A DNA stretch of 64,000 nucleotides from Carposina sasakii (GCA_014607495.2 CP053152.1:8556001-8620000); one strand, 5' to 3'. Numbered from the stretch's first letter, positions 49,501 to 61,205 are shown. A program made the numbers and translations. Notes: generated by a model not told the origin, from the letters alone.

Positions 49501-50458
49501 GTGTCCTAAGAAGGTACGAGACGAGCCCTCTTACAATCGTCTATTAGATACATTAATAAAATTGTAACTGAACGTGATTGATTTTCCATTTTGTCTGTAT
49601 ATCTGTATGTTTGTGCACGCTAATAGAATAATAAGTTCTCCAGTCCCTTGATTATGTTACTTACAGTAGCAGAGCCGAAGCAATGTGATAGCGAAAATTG
49701 AGAGTGTATGAGTGCGCGGGACGAAATTGCTTTTTGAAAATAGTTTTTGTAATGTTATAGGTACGATTTTATCCTATCTTTTGTGATGCTCATTTTGAGC
49801 AACTGTACATTTTCATTTATGAATGACATATTCTATTATTTTTGTAAGTATAATTTGTATCATTTTCGTTCGCAATAATGGGTGCCATTAATAAAAATTG
49901 ATTGATTGATTGATCATTTTCGTTCAGCGCAAACGTGGTTAGTAAAACCTTTTATGAATACATTGGTGTTTGGCCTGAAGTTAACATTATCCATTTTGTA
50001 TAGGATAACACTTTGTTTTATTACCTTTTCCCACTGTTTGTATTATTTACCTTCTAACCCATGTATAAAAAGTCATTCTCTCTTTACGGCCAACAATCCT
50101 GTCTAGCTTACTTATGTATTAATATACCTTTCCGTAGGTGTTCATTCTGGGCATAGTCCTCGGTGTGATAGCGGCCATAGTGTTGGTGGGTCTGGCGCTG
50201 CTGATGCTGTGGAAGATGGTGACCACCATCCACGACCGGCGAGAGTTCGCGCGCTTCGAGAAGGAACGCATGATGGCCAAATGGGACACTGTAAGTTACA
50301 TGTACTATGGTTAAGAACTGTTACGGTCAAAAACAATCGTCCTAATTATTTACTTAGTAGTAGTCTGTTGTAACATATCTCTCCTGTTCCAGGGCGAAAA
50401 TCCGATTTACAAGCAAGCTACATCCACCTTCAAAAATCCTACTTACGCTGGAAAATAA
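37585..50458 (+). CDS. mys: Integrin beta subunit (beta-PS / myospheroid orthologue)
   Basis: Cell-surface adhesion receptor subunit that pairs with alpha-PS chains and binds matrix ligands. Sixteen coding exons join in frame to 836 codons plus stop: 37585-37882, 38051-38206, 38684-38912, 39399-39483, 40419-40589, 41036-41143, 41881-42033, 42621-42743, 44753-44920, 45208-45444, 46164-46338, 46816-46922, 48640-48787, 49380-49513, 50138-50290 and 50393-50458. Signal peptide at 1-24, then a PSI domain ([19 protein letters not shown]). A Ser/Gly/Ala-rich insert at about 115-135 precedes the hybrid domain ([11 protein letters not shown]). The I-like domain has the MIDAS motif DLSRS at 176-180 and the hallmark [17 protein letters not shown]. 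Cys-rich EGF repeats follow (about 500-680), then the beta-tail domain, a transmembrane segment at about 765-790, and a short tail with [13 protein letters not shown] and the talin-binding NPIY (818-821) and NPTY (830-833). The upstream exon at 37552 also carries 33 bases of 5' UTR. The length is close to the fly protein. Confidence 0.95.
39140..39242. mobile_element. TTAA-flanked MITE, copy 1
   Basis: It starts TTAACAC and ends GTGTTAA (103 bp), and shares 'tctagaggtg', 'gacg' and 'ttcatttgc'-type words with the 133-bp copy at 48006-48138. TTAA ends suggest a piggyBac-type target. It lies in integrin intron 4 and keeps a long but non-coding open frame over it. Confidence 0.65.
39628..39721 (-). 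mobile_element. tRNA-derived SINE family 1, copy c
   Basis: On the minus strand: 'tagtggtaagagcgctggca' (A box, 5' truncated), 'gtgggttcgattcccaccc' (B box), then 'ccatttctttattaataatt'. Integrin intron 5. Confidence 0.8.
39775..40020 (-). mobile_element. RTE-like retrotransposon 3' fragment (copy C)
   Basis: It contains 'tatacatataataaaaatga', 'agacctttatcaacgcaata', 'cagaaacggctgaaccgatt' and 'ggtcccacttaacatatag' in the same order as copy D at 57326-57634. It is truncated before the 'gtccacgcggac' end. Confidence 0.7.
40169..40194. repeat. (CA)n microsatellite
   Basis: About 12 uninterrupted CA units in integrin intron 5. Confidence 0.85.
40238..40383. mobile_element. Foldback MITE, about 146 bp, copy 2
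   Basis: Ends 'gatcgattccggcagtcaca' and 'gtgacagtcagaattgacc'. Same family as 16824-16971. It ends 35 bp before the acceptor of integrin exon 5 (I-like domain exon at 40419). Confidence 0.8.
40590..40765 (+). repeat. 18-bp minisatellite starting at an integrin splice donor
   Basis: Units of 18 bp such as 'ggtatgtcatggatatgt' change to 'tgctatgatcatgatatg'. The first bases of the intron (gtatgtca) are part of the array and recur at about 40612 and 40648. Because the unit is a multiple of 3, the reading frame from the exon stays open through the array to a stop near 40764. Confidence 0.75.
42183..42285 (+). repeat. (ACAT)n plus 'cgcctttatcccttac' repeat
   Basis: (acat) units are followed by 'atcacgcctttatccctta' and 'cggggtaggcagagcac', matching the minus-strand copy at 4815-4965. 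Integrin intron 7. Confidence 0.65.
43120..43172 (+). repeat. Tandem duplication, 26-bp unit
   Basis: 'cataaattaaattttaaaaa' with 'tcaa' occurs twice in a row, just before the GC-rich block in integrin intron 8. Confidence 0.7.
43188..43440. other. GC-rich block in integrin intron 8
   Basis: 'gcgccgcgccgcgccgcac', runs of (ccg)n and open frames on both strands lie inside AT-rich intron. The frames encode only low-complexity Ala/Pro/Arg peptides. It could be an internal promoter/CpG island or a GC-rich foldback of the kind at 11645. No firm call. Confidence 0.4.
44190..44442 (+). pseudogene. Non-LTR retrotransposon fragment (extreme C-terminus)
   Basis: With no start codon, the plus strand reads [19 protein letters not shown], then [33 protein letters not shown] and a TAA at 44440. 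This is the pattern at the end of Jockey/CR1-type LINE ORF2 proteins. A 3' UTR-like stretch follows to about 44540. Integrin intron 8. Confidence 0.65.
45735..45780 (+). repeat. Short dispersed repeat, also at 22502-22545
   Basis: 'acgtagtattcgagaacgtt' and 'gacgaccaaaaaaca' here match 'acgtagtattcggaaacgtt' and 'ggcgacgaaaaaaca' in Khc intron 11. The family is unknown. Confidence 0.55.
46365..46495 (+). repeat. 20-bp minisatellite in integrin intron 11
   Basis: About six copies of 'catacatacgtatatacacg', the last ones diverged. It begins roughly 27 bases after the splice donor of the exon ending at 46338. Confidence 0.85.
48006..48138. mobile_element. TTAA-flanked MITE, copy 2
   Basis: TTAACACTTTCAGTGCCGGC at the start and CGGCAGCCATTGTGTTAA at the end: imperfect inverted repeats closed by TTAA. 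Related to 39140-39242. Integrin intron 12. Confidence 0.7.
48186..48512. mobile_element. Foldback MITE with TATACAGG ends
   Basis: Arms of about 85 bp: left 'tatacaggattaattttaaa', 'cctcgcaagactag', 'aacatttgttctacgagttt' are mirrored on the right. Total about 327 bp. It shares only the outer TATACAGG with the elements at 7139 and 11157. Integrin intron 12. Confidence 0.8.
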
Positions 50459-51880
50459 GGATCTCAAAATGTACTTGACGGTGTAAAAATAACCTGTGCA
50501 AAATACCATCTTGAAGTTTTGCGAAGTTACTCTCATAGAGGTTTTAGACTCGAAGTCTATAATAAAAATTTAAATTTAAACATAAACTATGTAAAAGAAT
50601 TTAGAAGCTTTGACGATATAGCTGCCTTTGATACGTGCCTTTAAAACATTTTTATATATTTACAATAAAATGCACAAAACACTATTCACTTACTACGTAC
50701 TAAATAATTAACTAGTCTAAATTTTTTTATTATTGTTGATGACCATTCTCTTAAACCTTATTGTTTCTCATGTCTCTTTATAATGTTTGTATTATTTTTT
50801 ATAAATTACAATAAGGCCTTTTTATCTCAGAATCTTTCGGTCGGTACACTATTTGTACTTATTTGTATGTGTGTGTGTGTGTATGTTGTGTGTATTGTAC
50901 TTATATTTGTGTAGTTTAGACAGAAACGAACGTAGAAAGATTGTACACAAGTATGGTGATTTTGATTCAAGTTAGACAAATATGAAACGTAGCATATTGA
51001 TACCGAGTCAGTAAATAGTACACCAAAATAGGTTTGTGGTTAATTCTGCGAAATGCAACGTATAAACAAATGAATGTTAATTATTGGTTTGCATTTAGTA
51101 TTCAATTATGTGCTAATGTTGAAATACTTGTACAATTTGCTAAACAAAAGCGACTACCTACTGGAATATAATGATGAATTCAGCTGTTAATAGCATTAGT
51201 TATATAGACTGTAGAGCTTACTATCTTATCCAACTCACCGGTGAATAAAGCAATGGGTTCATTTTGCATTGATATGTTTTTATAGTTAACTAATATTTAA
51301 TATCAAGGGCTTCAAATGGGCCTCTTTGCCTACAGACTAAACTACGTAATTCAATATAACTTACTCATTGTAAACATGACGATTATAAAAGAAACTACTG
51401 CCATGGGTATGGTCTTGTTTACTCAGTGGAGTAGTGTAAAAAGACCTAAGTACTGCTTTACGGTCTGGTGCCTTACATGTATAATTATAACGAATAGTGC
51501 CATTACTAATAATATTATAAGAAAAAACGGTTTATTATTTATTTCAAGATTAATGTTGGTTAATAAGTTTAATTTTATTTAATTAATTTTAAGTAATATA
51601 GGGTTAAATTCGTGCTTTTTGATACAAATATGTGCATTTTATGACAGTCGTGTTTATTTTACAATGTTACATACTATTATATCTCATTTATGTTTAATCA
51701 TAATGTCTGATGATTTCTTCCAATTGTATATAATTTAGTTTAAAAAATTAAACCGGATTTTGTAGTACATTTTATTATAATTTTGACCTAAATTGTAGCT
51801 AATAAAAATTAACTCTCAATTTGGAATCTTATTTCTATATGTAAATACCTACTACTTTCAACTTTAATTTAGTGGTTTTG
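50459..51880 (+). other. Integrin beta 3' UTR and downstream DNA
   Basis: AT-rich, with AATAAA words at about 50664 and 51244 that could end the integrin transcript, and a (TG)n run at 50869-50884. No other gene seen; the open frames here are short and AT-rich. Confidence 0.5.
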
Positions 51881-51884
51881 TTTT

Positions 51885-53690
51885 TTAAGTGAAAAGTTTT
51901 AGTAGATATAAAATAGTTAAAAGTGGCATTACTCTAAATGATAGTGTTAGTGCACGGGAGTTTGCTCGCTACTTTCATTATGTCTACAAGCCTCCAGTGC
52001 TGGACGCGGCGGACGGCACGCGTGCATATCGTGAGACTGGAGCCGGGCCAGGTGCAAAAGGCGCTTGCTTCTGTCGCCGAAGCGATCTGTTGGGCCTGAT
52101 GGCATACCCCCATACTTGGCTCGGGACTGTGGCAGGGTTTTGACGGGGCCTCTTTCACACATATTCAACTTGTGTTTGGAAAACTACCCATCCAGACAAG
52201 TGGAAAACCACTAGAGTCATCCCAGTGCCAAGGTGGGGTTGATGTCAGCCATAATAGGCCGGTCGCAGTATTGTCTATATTTGCTAAGGTTTTCGAATCG
52301 GCGCTACACGGGGTGCTTTCAAAGGACATAGGAGTGCAATTATCGCACGCTCAGCATGGGTTCCGGCCTGATCGTAACCTACTGAATTTCATGTCTTACA
52401 TTTCACCATCAGTAGACAGAGGTATACAAGTTGATGTTGCGTACTTTGATTTTAAAAAGGCGTTCGATACGGTGGACAACGATGTGCTACTGCGGGTTGT
52501 ATCCCGAAGACCTTAGAATTCTTCGCGAGCTATCAAAAATAAATATAAAGGATAGGAAACAATATGTTCAGTATGGTGGCTGTGTGTCGGACCCGTATTA
52601 TACCTATTCTGGTGTGAGTCAGGGCAGTAACCTTGGACCGCTGGAGTTTATAATAATGATAAATGACCTACCTAGGGTGTTGCGGGCAGCCGATTGCTTG
52701 CTTTTCGCAGATGACTTGAAGCTGTATGCTGCAATCACCTCTGGGGAGGACCATGACCGCCTTCAGTGGGACATAGACAGAGTCGTAGAATGGAGTCGTG
52801 AGAATAAGCTTTTCTTTAATGATTCCAAGTGCAACGTCATCACATTTAGCCGGAGTCATACACCCAGTCAGTATGAATACAAAATGAATGGCAATACAAT
52901 GGCACGCGTTTCTTCACTTCGTGACTTAGGTGTGCAGTTGTCGGCGGACCTGATGTTTCGTGAACACATTGTTGACGTTTGCAGGAGGGCCTTTAAGGTA
53001 TTGGGGTTTGTTCTCAGGACTGCTAATGACTTCACAAGTGTTCCAGCAATAAAAGCTTGTATAGCGCCTTAGTTCGAAGCAGGCTGGAACACAATGCGAT
53101 GGTTTGGTCACCATATGAAGCTAAATAAAATGTCATGTTAGACAAAATTCAGAACAAGTTTACCAGATATCTCTACATGAAGCTTTATGGAGTATATCCT
53201 AAGTACCCCCTGATGTATCCGTCATTATTCGTCTTGGGTATGGTGGGATATAATAAATTGGAAGTCAGGAGGGAACTTGCTCTGGTACGGTATTTGTTAA
53301 AAGTATGGCGTGGCAAGGAAGAAAATGCGACTCTTTTGGCCGAATGCAAGATTAGGGTGCCCAGGCGCTTATTAAGAGACCGTAAAAGTCGTTTGTTTTC
53401 CATACCTGATGGTAGGACTAACTTGTACCGGAAGGCTCCTTTGACACGGGCACTTCAACTCCTTAACAAAATTAACGACCGAATAGATATATTTATATGC
53501 TCTCTGAGTGAATTTACAGAAACGGCTTTATTTATTTTAAGTTATGTATGAGTAATTTTATTTATATTATTAATTTTGTATTCTTGTTATAAGTTAACTT
53601 AAGATGGTTATGGTTTTTACGTTATCGCATTGATCAGCTGTAATGATAATGTTTTATATGGGTGAATAAAAAAAATAAAATAAAAATAGA
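51885..53690 (+). pseudogene. Non-LTR retrotransposon, reverse transcriptase, frame-broken
   Basis: RT homology runs through three frames: 52172-52516 (NRPVAVLSIFAKVFESAL, FDFKKAFDTVDN with the first catalytic Asp), 52517-53072 in another frame (SGVSQGSNLGPLEFIIMIND, LLFADDLKLY catalytic motif, NDSKCNVITFSR) and 53080-53551 back in the first (RYLYMKLYGV, RSRLFSIPDGRTN). Upstream 51889-52143 is a further shifted piece. The 3' end is an A-rich tail at about 53663-53690. The style is Jockey/CR1-like. The endonuclease part is missing. Dead copy. Confidence 0.85.
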
Positions 53691-53940
53691 ACGTCGTTAA
53701 TCAATCTCAAATCGTCCAATTCCAGGCTTTGTATAAAATATTTCAATTCCTCGCATCTGACATTTTGCGTATCTGACATACGACGTATAAACGTTTCTGA
53801 GTCATCCTACGATCTGTAACAAAATTATACAAGAGGAAATATCCTATGATTGATGTTCTTATGACTTTTGATAAAATCAATGAACTCCTTAAAAACTTTC
53901 CTGGTAAAACTACCAAATGACTATACATAGTAGGTAGGTA

Positions 53941-54374
53941 CCACGGAGAAGAAATAAAAGAGGAGTAGCGGCTAAGTATATTTTCATACAAAAATAGTGT
54001 GCCGTGGAGCGGGGGTGAAGTGTGGGACGAGGGGAGCATTGAACACTGTAGCCCTGCCCATTTACATAGAAACCACCTTGCAGTGACTAGTCAAACTACT
54101 TGCTCATGACAATATGGTTCATGATTGTTTTACTAGTGCAATTACTCATCGCTAGATGGCAATATTATTCTACATTTTAGTAAAAAAGTACCCTGATGAA
54201 AGCGCTACTGTCTTTGTAATGTTAATACGGTTACATTTCGGAGCACAAGCGTATGGTTACAGCTACTGCGTTACACTGGCACTGAAGCTCCGCCCCTACC
54301 ATGACATCATGGCCTCACGATTGTCACACGACTCACTTCATAGTCCCACCTCCTCTTTTATACCTTCATCATGG
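53941..54374. mobile_element. MITE copy 2, CCACGGAGAAG ends
   Basis: Closely similar along its length to 7660-8076, including 'gagtagcggctaagtat', 'gaccctgatgaaagcg'-like words and 'gaagctccgcccctaccatg'. The flanks 'taggta' on both sides support a 6-bp target duplication. Confidence 0.8.
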
Positions 54375-54402
54375 TAGGTACTCAATTTTAGAGTACCTAA
54401 CC

Positions 54403-54598
54403 CAGTGGTTCCCAAAGTGGTCCAGGTGGACTCCCAGGGGTCCACAGGAGACTCGATGGGGGTCTACGTTGGCGTGAAAAAATGAGGGTTCACATTTAAT
54501 TTGTATGTGATGTGGGCCTGTAGGGGGTCCAGGGGGTCCACCAGAACCAGATAACTTTTGAAAGGGGTCTATGAGGAATAAAAGTTCGGGAATCCCTG
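54403..54598. mobile_element. hAT-type MITE with perfect 8-bp target duplication
   Basis: The element starts CAGTGGTTCCCAAAGT and ends TTCGGGAATCCCTG (imperfect inverted repeats of the hAT type, CAGnGnTTCCC). ACCTAACC flanks it on both sides (54395-54402 and 54599-54606). The 196-bp interior has no coding frame. It lies just after MITE copy 2. Confidence 0.85.
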
Positions 54599-54606
54599 AC
54601 CTAACC

Positions 54607-56040
54607 AATCAATTTTTGAACATTCATAAACAAAACTCATCAGTGATAATTTTCAGTGCTTTGTTTTTTAGAGCTGATAGAGTAGATGATATTTTTCAGT
54701 AATCAGATAGAGTAGATGAAAGTTAAAACTCATGACCATTGGGAAAATCGTCACATAATTAAAGAATATACTATTTACTTACCTGTTATTCGTACTTATA
54801 AAAGAAGCACAATATTTCTGAACTTGTTTACAAACAAGTTGTTCAAAGGTTCTTCTAAAGCTTTTTCCAACGGAAAGTTTATCTAGAAAATACTTACCTT
54901 TCAAAAACAAAACACGAGACGCCACGCCATTTTCTTGGTATTAAATTAAATGAAAATTCAAAATTAATTGTACATTACCATGGAATAAATAAAGTCCATT
55001 TTCGTTACATTACAACAGAAAAAGACATACTTAAGTACTATTATAGATACTAATGAGTAGGTACATAGGAACAGACAAAAAACATATCCATCCAATATGA
55101 GGATTTGGTGACGACATTGTCAAAACTCTCGTTACAAAAGGATTTATATTTTATGCCTTACAATTACGATAAAGGTCCTTATTAATTTTGTCTTCGTTTG
55201 TAGTGGAAAAGGTAGATAAAGAGAGGCGGTCATGTAATGTACAAGAATATTATGTAGATATTGAATATCATGTCTATTTGAATGACTGGGCCGATATTGT
55301 TTAAGCCCACCGAGAGCATCCGGAAGCTCAGCAGGCCTTCCTGCGCGCATCTAGGTAGTTAGGGAATGTGTTAGGTTCGGCCGGTAAAATAAACTTTATA
55401 AGTTCCTACGTATTGCAATTACAAAGTTAACAAAATTCTACATTATAAAATGCTTTGTCCTGGATGACCACAAATCACAATACTCTCCAGGAGTGGACGA
55501 CTGACGGATCAACTCACAGCCTAATCCACTAATTTTATAGAGACTTCATACTTGGAGATTGGAGTACCTATACAGGTATTCATTATATGTCGTAGGTATC
55601 CGAGTAAGAGAAGGTACATCTGAAATTCCGAAGGGAACGAAAAAAACTACAATTTATAAGTTTACGCGAACGAATTCGTGACGTCCTCTATTTACTTATA
55701 AAATTCGTACTTATTACGTAAGTCAATCTCAAAGGAATTTGGCAATAAGTGCATCGCGATAATTATAAACTATCTTAAACTTTTTTAAAAAATTCTTTTC
55801 AACATTTCGACTAAACATTTACAAACATAATGTACAAAGGCTAGCTTATCTTTAATTCGCTGTAACAGAGATTTCTTACAGCCAACCACTATAAATTACA
55901 AAATAGGTAAGTACATAATAAAGCCTACACGTAGTACGTACAACTATTATGTAATCTGTGCCTACGTTATCAGCCTGTGTTAGCAGTCGCTCTGTAGTAG
56001 GATATTTTTTGGGCATGGCTACGTTATGTTACTGCTACTG
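54607..56040. other. Intergenic DNA, nothing recognised
   Basis: AT-rich, with no coding frame or clear paired ends noticed. Confidence 0.5.
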
Positions 56041-56044
56041 GAAT

Positions 56045-56350
56045 AAGCCCATTATGTTATCTCCAAAGAGATTGGGCAGAATTGTGCAAAATTATACACC
56101 CACTTTTCACCCGTTAGCCTATTAAGTCCTACGTGGTAAGAGGTGAGCCTACCGCCGCTTTTCGGGCACAAATAAAACAATCTAGCGATCGGTAAAGATT
56201 CCAGTAGGAAGTGTTTACAAGCCATTTTAAATGTAAGTACATAAGCTATTTAGCGTCAGAGCCTAGTCCAGCAGGCTCCAAAAAGGGCCACGGGCAGGTG
56301 AGGTTGACTTTGGGTCCCAAGGTTATAGTCGAACCCACTTACACCTTATC
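56045..56350 (+). repeat. Dispersed repeat, second copy of the 640-782 family
   Basis: 'ggcagaattgtgcaaaatta', 'cacccacttttcac', 'gggcaggtgaggttgac' and 'gtcgaacccacttacacc' are in the same order as at 640-782, with extra internal sequence ('gtaagaggtgagcctaccgc'). Confidence 0.6.
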
Positions 56351-56611
56351 TATAAGTATCTATGAGTACCAGAAACGCATACTTATACGTCTGTTCTCAA
56401 TAATGGGGTAGGTAGTTAGCCAGGACTACAGGATTAAGGATCGCAAATTTGCGAATGAAATCCAAAAGTACGTTTAGCCTAACGGGAACTAATGTTAATG
56501 ACCATGAGTGTCAGATTCAGTCTCCTCGCCCGAGTTCTTACAACATGCACGAATGGAGATGCAGCTGAGGTATTCTAGTGTAGTCCCGTATCTGCACGTG
56601 TACTTATATAC

Positions 56612-56943
56612 TATGCAGGGTGTGTGTGACAGCCAGGCAATTACTTAACAAGTACCATTGTTTTAAGTTATGCGACAGTGTTATTATTCGCAGGAAAGGC
56701 ATTTTTAATTTGATTATCCGTAATGTTGCTTTCCGCGCCAATTGTGATTGATTGTGTCGATCCTGTGACTAGTTAAATAGGTTTATTGGTTATTGTGAGA
56801 TACATTACTGTTTTTTTGGGCCACTTGTGACTCTCCATTGGGGTTGATCAGTATTTTGAACTTTTTTTGGGACCAACTTTTCTGAAAAAATGAAAAAAAT
56901 GTCGGAAAATTTAAGAAAATTTCAGTGATTTCCACCCTGTATA
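56612..56943 (+). mobile_element. TATGCAGGG/CCCTGTATA element, compact copy
   Basis: 332 bp, starting 'tatgcagggtgtgtgtgac' and ending 'tccaccctgtata'. It corresponds to the outer parts of the 11157-12311 element without the two insertions there, so it serves as the unfilled form. Confidence 0.7.
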
Positions 56944-57325
56944 GATTCGGTTTGTTTGGTGAAATCGACCATACTGTATGTAGTTAATAACTTGGTAAAT
57001 ATAATATCAGTAGTCCATATAGATATAATATAGTGCTAAGTCGGATAGCCCCCCTAAAACCCCGGTTCGTGGTTTCTCCTATTTTTCCGCGTTTGGACAG
57101 GTTTCGTGCAGATTCTTGTTCGAGATAGAGAACGTCGATCGATATAAACCCATTTTCTTCGACCGTTTATTTGTAGCCTTGTATCTGTAATTAGCAATCA
57201 TTTTATGTAGCACGGTAACTAGCCTAGGTCACACAATAGTAATACATAATAATATTTGTTTGGTTTATCAGCCATAGCCTACAGTATTTAAGAGGATAAG
57301 ATCGATTTGGGATTTATCTATCTAT

Positions 57326-57634
57326 ACATATAATAAAAATGTAACGGATTGCTGTCTGTACATGGAAGATATATGAGAAACAATATTATAGGAGACCTTT
57401 ATCAACGCAATAGAACCCAAAACGATGATTTTTGGAATTTTTGTCTGTTTGTCTGTTTGTCTGTGCGTTTGTGCACGCTAATCTCAGAAACGGCTGATCC
57501 GATTTCGATGCAGTTTTCAGGAATATATTGTGACAGGTCCCACTTAACATATAGGCAACTTTTTATCCCGGATAATTTCGACATTTTGTTTTTTCTGTAG
57601 TCCACGCGGACGGAGTCGCAGGCGTCCACTAGTT
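57326..57634 (-). mobile_element. RTE-like retrotransposon 3' fragment (copy D, longest)
   Basis: On the minus strand it begins 'actagtggacgcctgcgact' and ends at 'tatacatataataaaa' inverted. It includes a short (gtctgttt)n run. Longest of the four copies. Confidence 0.7.
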
Positions 57635-57879
57635 TGAATATATAAAAAAAACACTAGTAGCATATAGGAAGCAATAGATTGAAACTCACATTATAGTAAT
57701 AGTGGCTATTTAAGTAGACGCCGAATAATTTTAACAGATGTAGTATAGAGATTCGTTTGTTTATGATACCTACAGATGAATTCAATATCTCGATAAAGAT
57801 TGTTTATATTGCAACATGTTTATGCATCGAATGTTTATTCGAAGATCGTTTGAGCAAACTATAGGAACAGTTTAGTTGT

Positions 57880-58081
57880 ACAAAGGCTCCGCAGGTGGTT
57901 CGGCGATTAATCACGGCAAGAAATGGTCGGCGGGCGGCGGGCTAGGCGGGCGGCGCGCGGTAGTGTGCACGCGAAGTCACCTCGCGCCGCACGCCACCGC
58001 CCTCCGGCCGCGCCCGCGCCCTCTGCCGCTCCGCGATCACAACACCTCACACAGACAACTTCCAAGCTGAGTTACCTCACG
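57880..58081 (+). promoter_or_regulatory. CpG-rich probable first exon of a downstream plus-strand gene
   Basis: A strongly GC-rich block ('ggcgggcggcgggctaggcg', 'gccctccggccgcgcccg') ends with 'gttacctcacg' followed by gtaagtccg, a near-perfect splice donor at 58082. There is no good ATG frame to the donor, so it would be a 5' UTR exon whose coding exons lie beyond the window. An alternative is a minus-strand or bidirectional promoter. Confidence 0.5.
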
Positions 58082-61000
58082 GTAAGTCCGAGCGCCTAGC
58101 AAACTTTTGTACAAACTTGCAAATAAAACGTTTCGACATTTTCATTCCACTGATTTATGGATGGAAAAACTTTGCGACTTTTACAATCCACCTGTTGCAA
58201 TGGAAAACATTTTTAATAGAGTGGGTGGGTAGTACCTACGATATGAATGTGGCTTCCGAACTTTCACAAACCTGCGTTTGGGATAATTGTTTTTGTTTCC
58301 AACTCGAGGTTATTTTCAGGTTGTTGTTTGTTTACATAATAGGTATGGGTGAGTTACTTAAGTTTAGGCACCGACCTATGTAGGCGGGTACTTCCTGGAT
58401 AGGCTTTGTAGAAAGTTTATAACATTTTACAGAGAAAACAAAGGTTTTTCCTTTAATTAGAGTTAGGCATGGAGTTAGGTAACCAAGTAGGAGACAACCA
58501 TAAAAATTAAATAGGAAATTGAGTAAGAGGTACTATCTAAATCAGCTTTATTACCAGCTATTACCCCAACTCCACTCAGTGAGTTTAAATGACTATTGGG
58601 AAATAAACTGAGAATGCAGTAAATGTAGATTCATTAAAATGGTTTATTCCAGGTGGGAGGAAGGGTTTGTTAGTGTCGTTAAAAACATTTCATTTCTACT
58701 TTTATGTTTTCAATAAAATGAGGACATCCCTTTTATTGTTACGATTGTAAACCATCGTACAATTTGTGTACAATATAAAATATTATGTAAAAGAAAAGGT
58801 AAGTAGTATAAATATGTGCATCATCATATCAGAAAGTTTTCCTTACTCTACTACACGTTGTGTAATTTTTTTTTGTTATATGTAGATAAGTACCTATATA
58901 AAAAAAAAACTGCACGAGTATTTGTGAAAATTGTATGAATAGTTAGTTGGTTACAGAGTAGATAAGAGTCTGAATTAGCAGACAAGCAGATTTTTATTTA
59001 CAGCCTAAATTCAACTTTATTGCCTTTCAAAATTTTTGTACAGAGATTTATTCAAGAAAATCGCTAATAAACTGTGTTTATTTCGAAACGACCGTATTTA
59101 ACTTTGTTTCCTACTTTAGTTTGTTGAGATTGGTGAAAGTTGAGGGAATTATTTTACTTATTCTTGAAAAAGTCCAAAAGATAAGGTGGTTCGTAGAATA
59201 AAGAAAAAAAATTTATAACATCTTGCTTACCCCGCTATAGTAAGTATGCCGCTATGCTCCTGTGGGATCTCCCTTATGAATCTGCATTTCTGGCTACCCC
59301 ACTTCGGAAACACAGCCGTGTTTATATGTGAACTGTCGTAGTTGGTAAAAATTTAAAAAGATTACCCAATTTGTCGAGTGGCTGTTCCAATCGTGCACCA
59401 TTTATCCGCGCACGCTGGAGTCATTACAGCAACCGCACCATGTCTGTGACCGTCGCTAACTGCCATTGCTCGATTCAATTACCTACCTTCGCTAGAAATG
59501 TTTCTCAAGACTTTACGATCTTCGCTAACCGAAGAAGAGTCATTATGTTCATACATAATGTAGAGTCATCTACGCGCGCCGTTTTGTTCTCGTATCTGAG
59601 AATGTAATAAAAATGTAATATCTAAGTAGGTACAGTTTCTTTTTCTATCATTGTATTGTACTGCTGTTATTTTATCAATATTAATTAGAGTATTTGATAT
59701 AATAATTTATTTCATAGAGGTAGAGAAAACTAGATTTCTTTTGTATTGTAATGAATCCTTCGTCAATTTATTTTCGTGTAGATGACAAAAGGACCTTAAG
59801 TATCTTATTTAGGTAAAAGTTAAAATAAACACCTTCCTATATAGATACAAAAAGTGTAACTTTTCTTCAAGTTGATTGTAACAAATATCCAATCATGATG
59901 CATCCATCTATCTTCACGTAATAAGTAGGTATCTTTTGCTGAAAACTAGCGAGCCGGTGTCATCGGTATTGAAAAAAAATAAGTTCGGTTTTTTAAAATA
60001 GCTTTCGAACTTATAATGAGGTCAGCTATCTAATCGACCCACCTACCCCGTATCGCCTGGTTGCTAATTGCTTACGCTGAAGCCTCCATTCGAACTGCCT
60101 AATATCGTCAATTACCTACATCAGCTAAATGGGAAATACAGTCAACTTATTAACTATTCACAGCTATGGTTGAGTATTACCAAAGTAACCGCACTGTTTC
60201 CTTTGTACGTCCATATCTAAGTATATCTTCTTATTGTATGTAAGGTAAACTACATGTGACAACTTATAGATACGTGTAAATCTGTATGTCAAGAGATATG
60301 CTATTCATGTGTTTAATATCGTCCAATCAAATTCGTCAACATCATGGACCAATTAAATATGATAGGTCAAATGCACCTATCCGTTCTCTGGTGGAAAGGC
60401 ACAAAGGTGCATATTTAGGTGATAATACCTTTGATTTACCGGTTGTCGTTGGCGCTACTTAATAACTTTTTCTTTCATTTCATACAAAAATAAACACATA
60501 GAAATATTCTTTGTCATAGCATTTATTTTTATTCTTCTTCCATGCTTCACCTTCGTCCACGGGTTCGCTACCATTAGGTGACGTGGTAGACAAATTTAAC
60601 AACATACTTACATAGATAAAGAGCATGTTTCGGAGACAACATGAAATGCAGTTGATTTCCTGTTCCGCGTTCACTCGCGAAGGTGCTCTGCCGCTCGCTA
60701 CAAGGAGTTTGCTTTGTTTAGAAAGTTTAAAGATTTGCTACAGCTCTGGCAAAAGAAAATAGAATAGAAATTTCTAAACGTTAAATTTTATCAGTATTAT
60801 CATATCTATGATTTTACTCGTACATAGGTAGGTGCTTTGTAACGTGTTATTTTGGGTTCGGTATCGAACTGTGGTAGAAATTTTTTATGCCTAATTTATA
60901 AGCTAATTTAAGGTCCTAGTACAAATTCCAGCATTCAAAGTTTTCCTCATTGTGTGGATATCGATGTTAGTTTCCGAGTCCTGTATGTTGTTGCAATACC

Positions 61001-61205
61001 GTTTTGCTTTAGTGATTTTCAAACAAAGTCATTAATTAAGTAACGAGTTGTATAAAACTGAAATAATACTGTCTACCCTGTAATATGAAATTTTAATAAC
61101 TACCGGGACATAGGCTTGTGTTTCAAGTCCCGGACCCGATTATAGAAGTGCAGATAGTTTTATGTAGAATAGTTAGGTATATTGACAGTGTGTTCGTCCG
61201 TCGAT
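58082..61205 (+). other. Probable intron of the downstream gene; no exon seen
   Basis: No coding stretch with splice borders was recognised. An open plus-strand frame at 59371-59607 is somewhat GC-richer ('cgcgcacgctggagtcatta') but has no recognisable domain. A fragment of SINE family 2 body ('atatcgatgttagtttccga') lies at 60957-61015. Confidence 0.45.
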
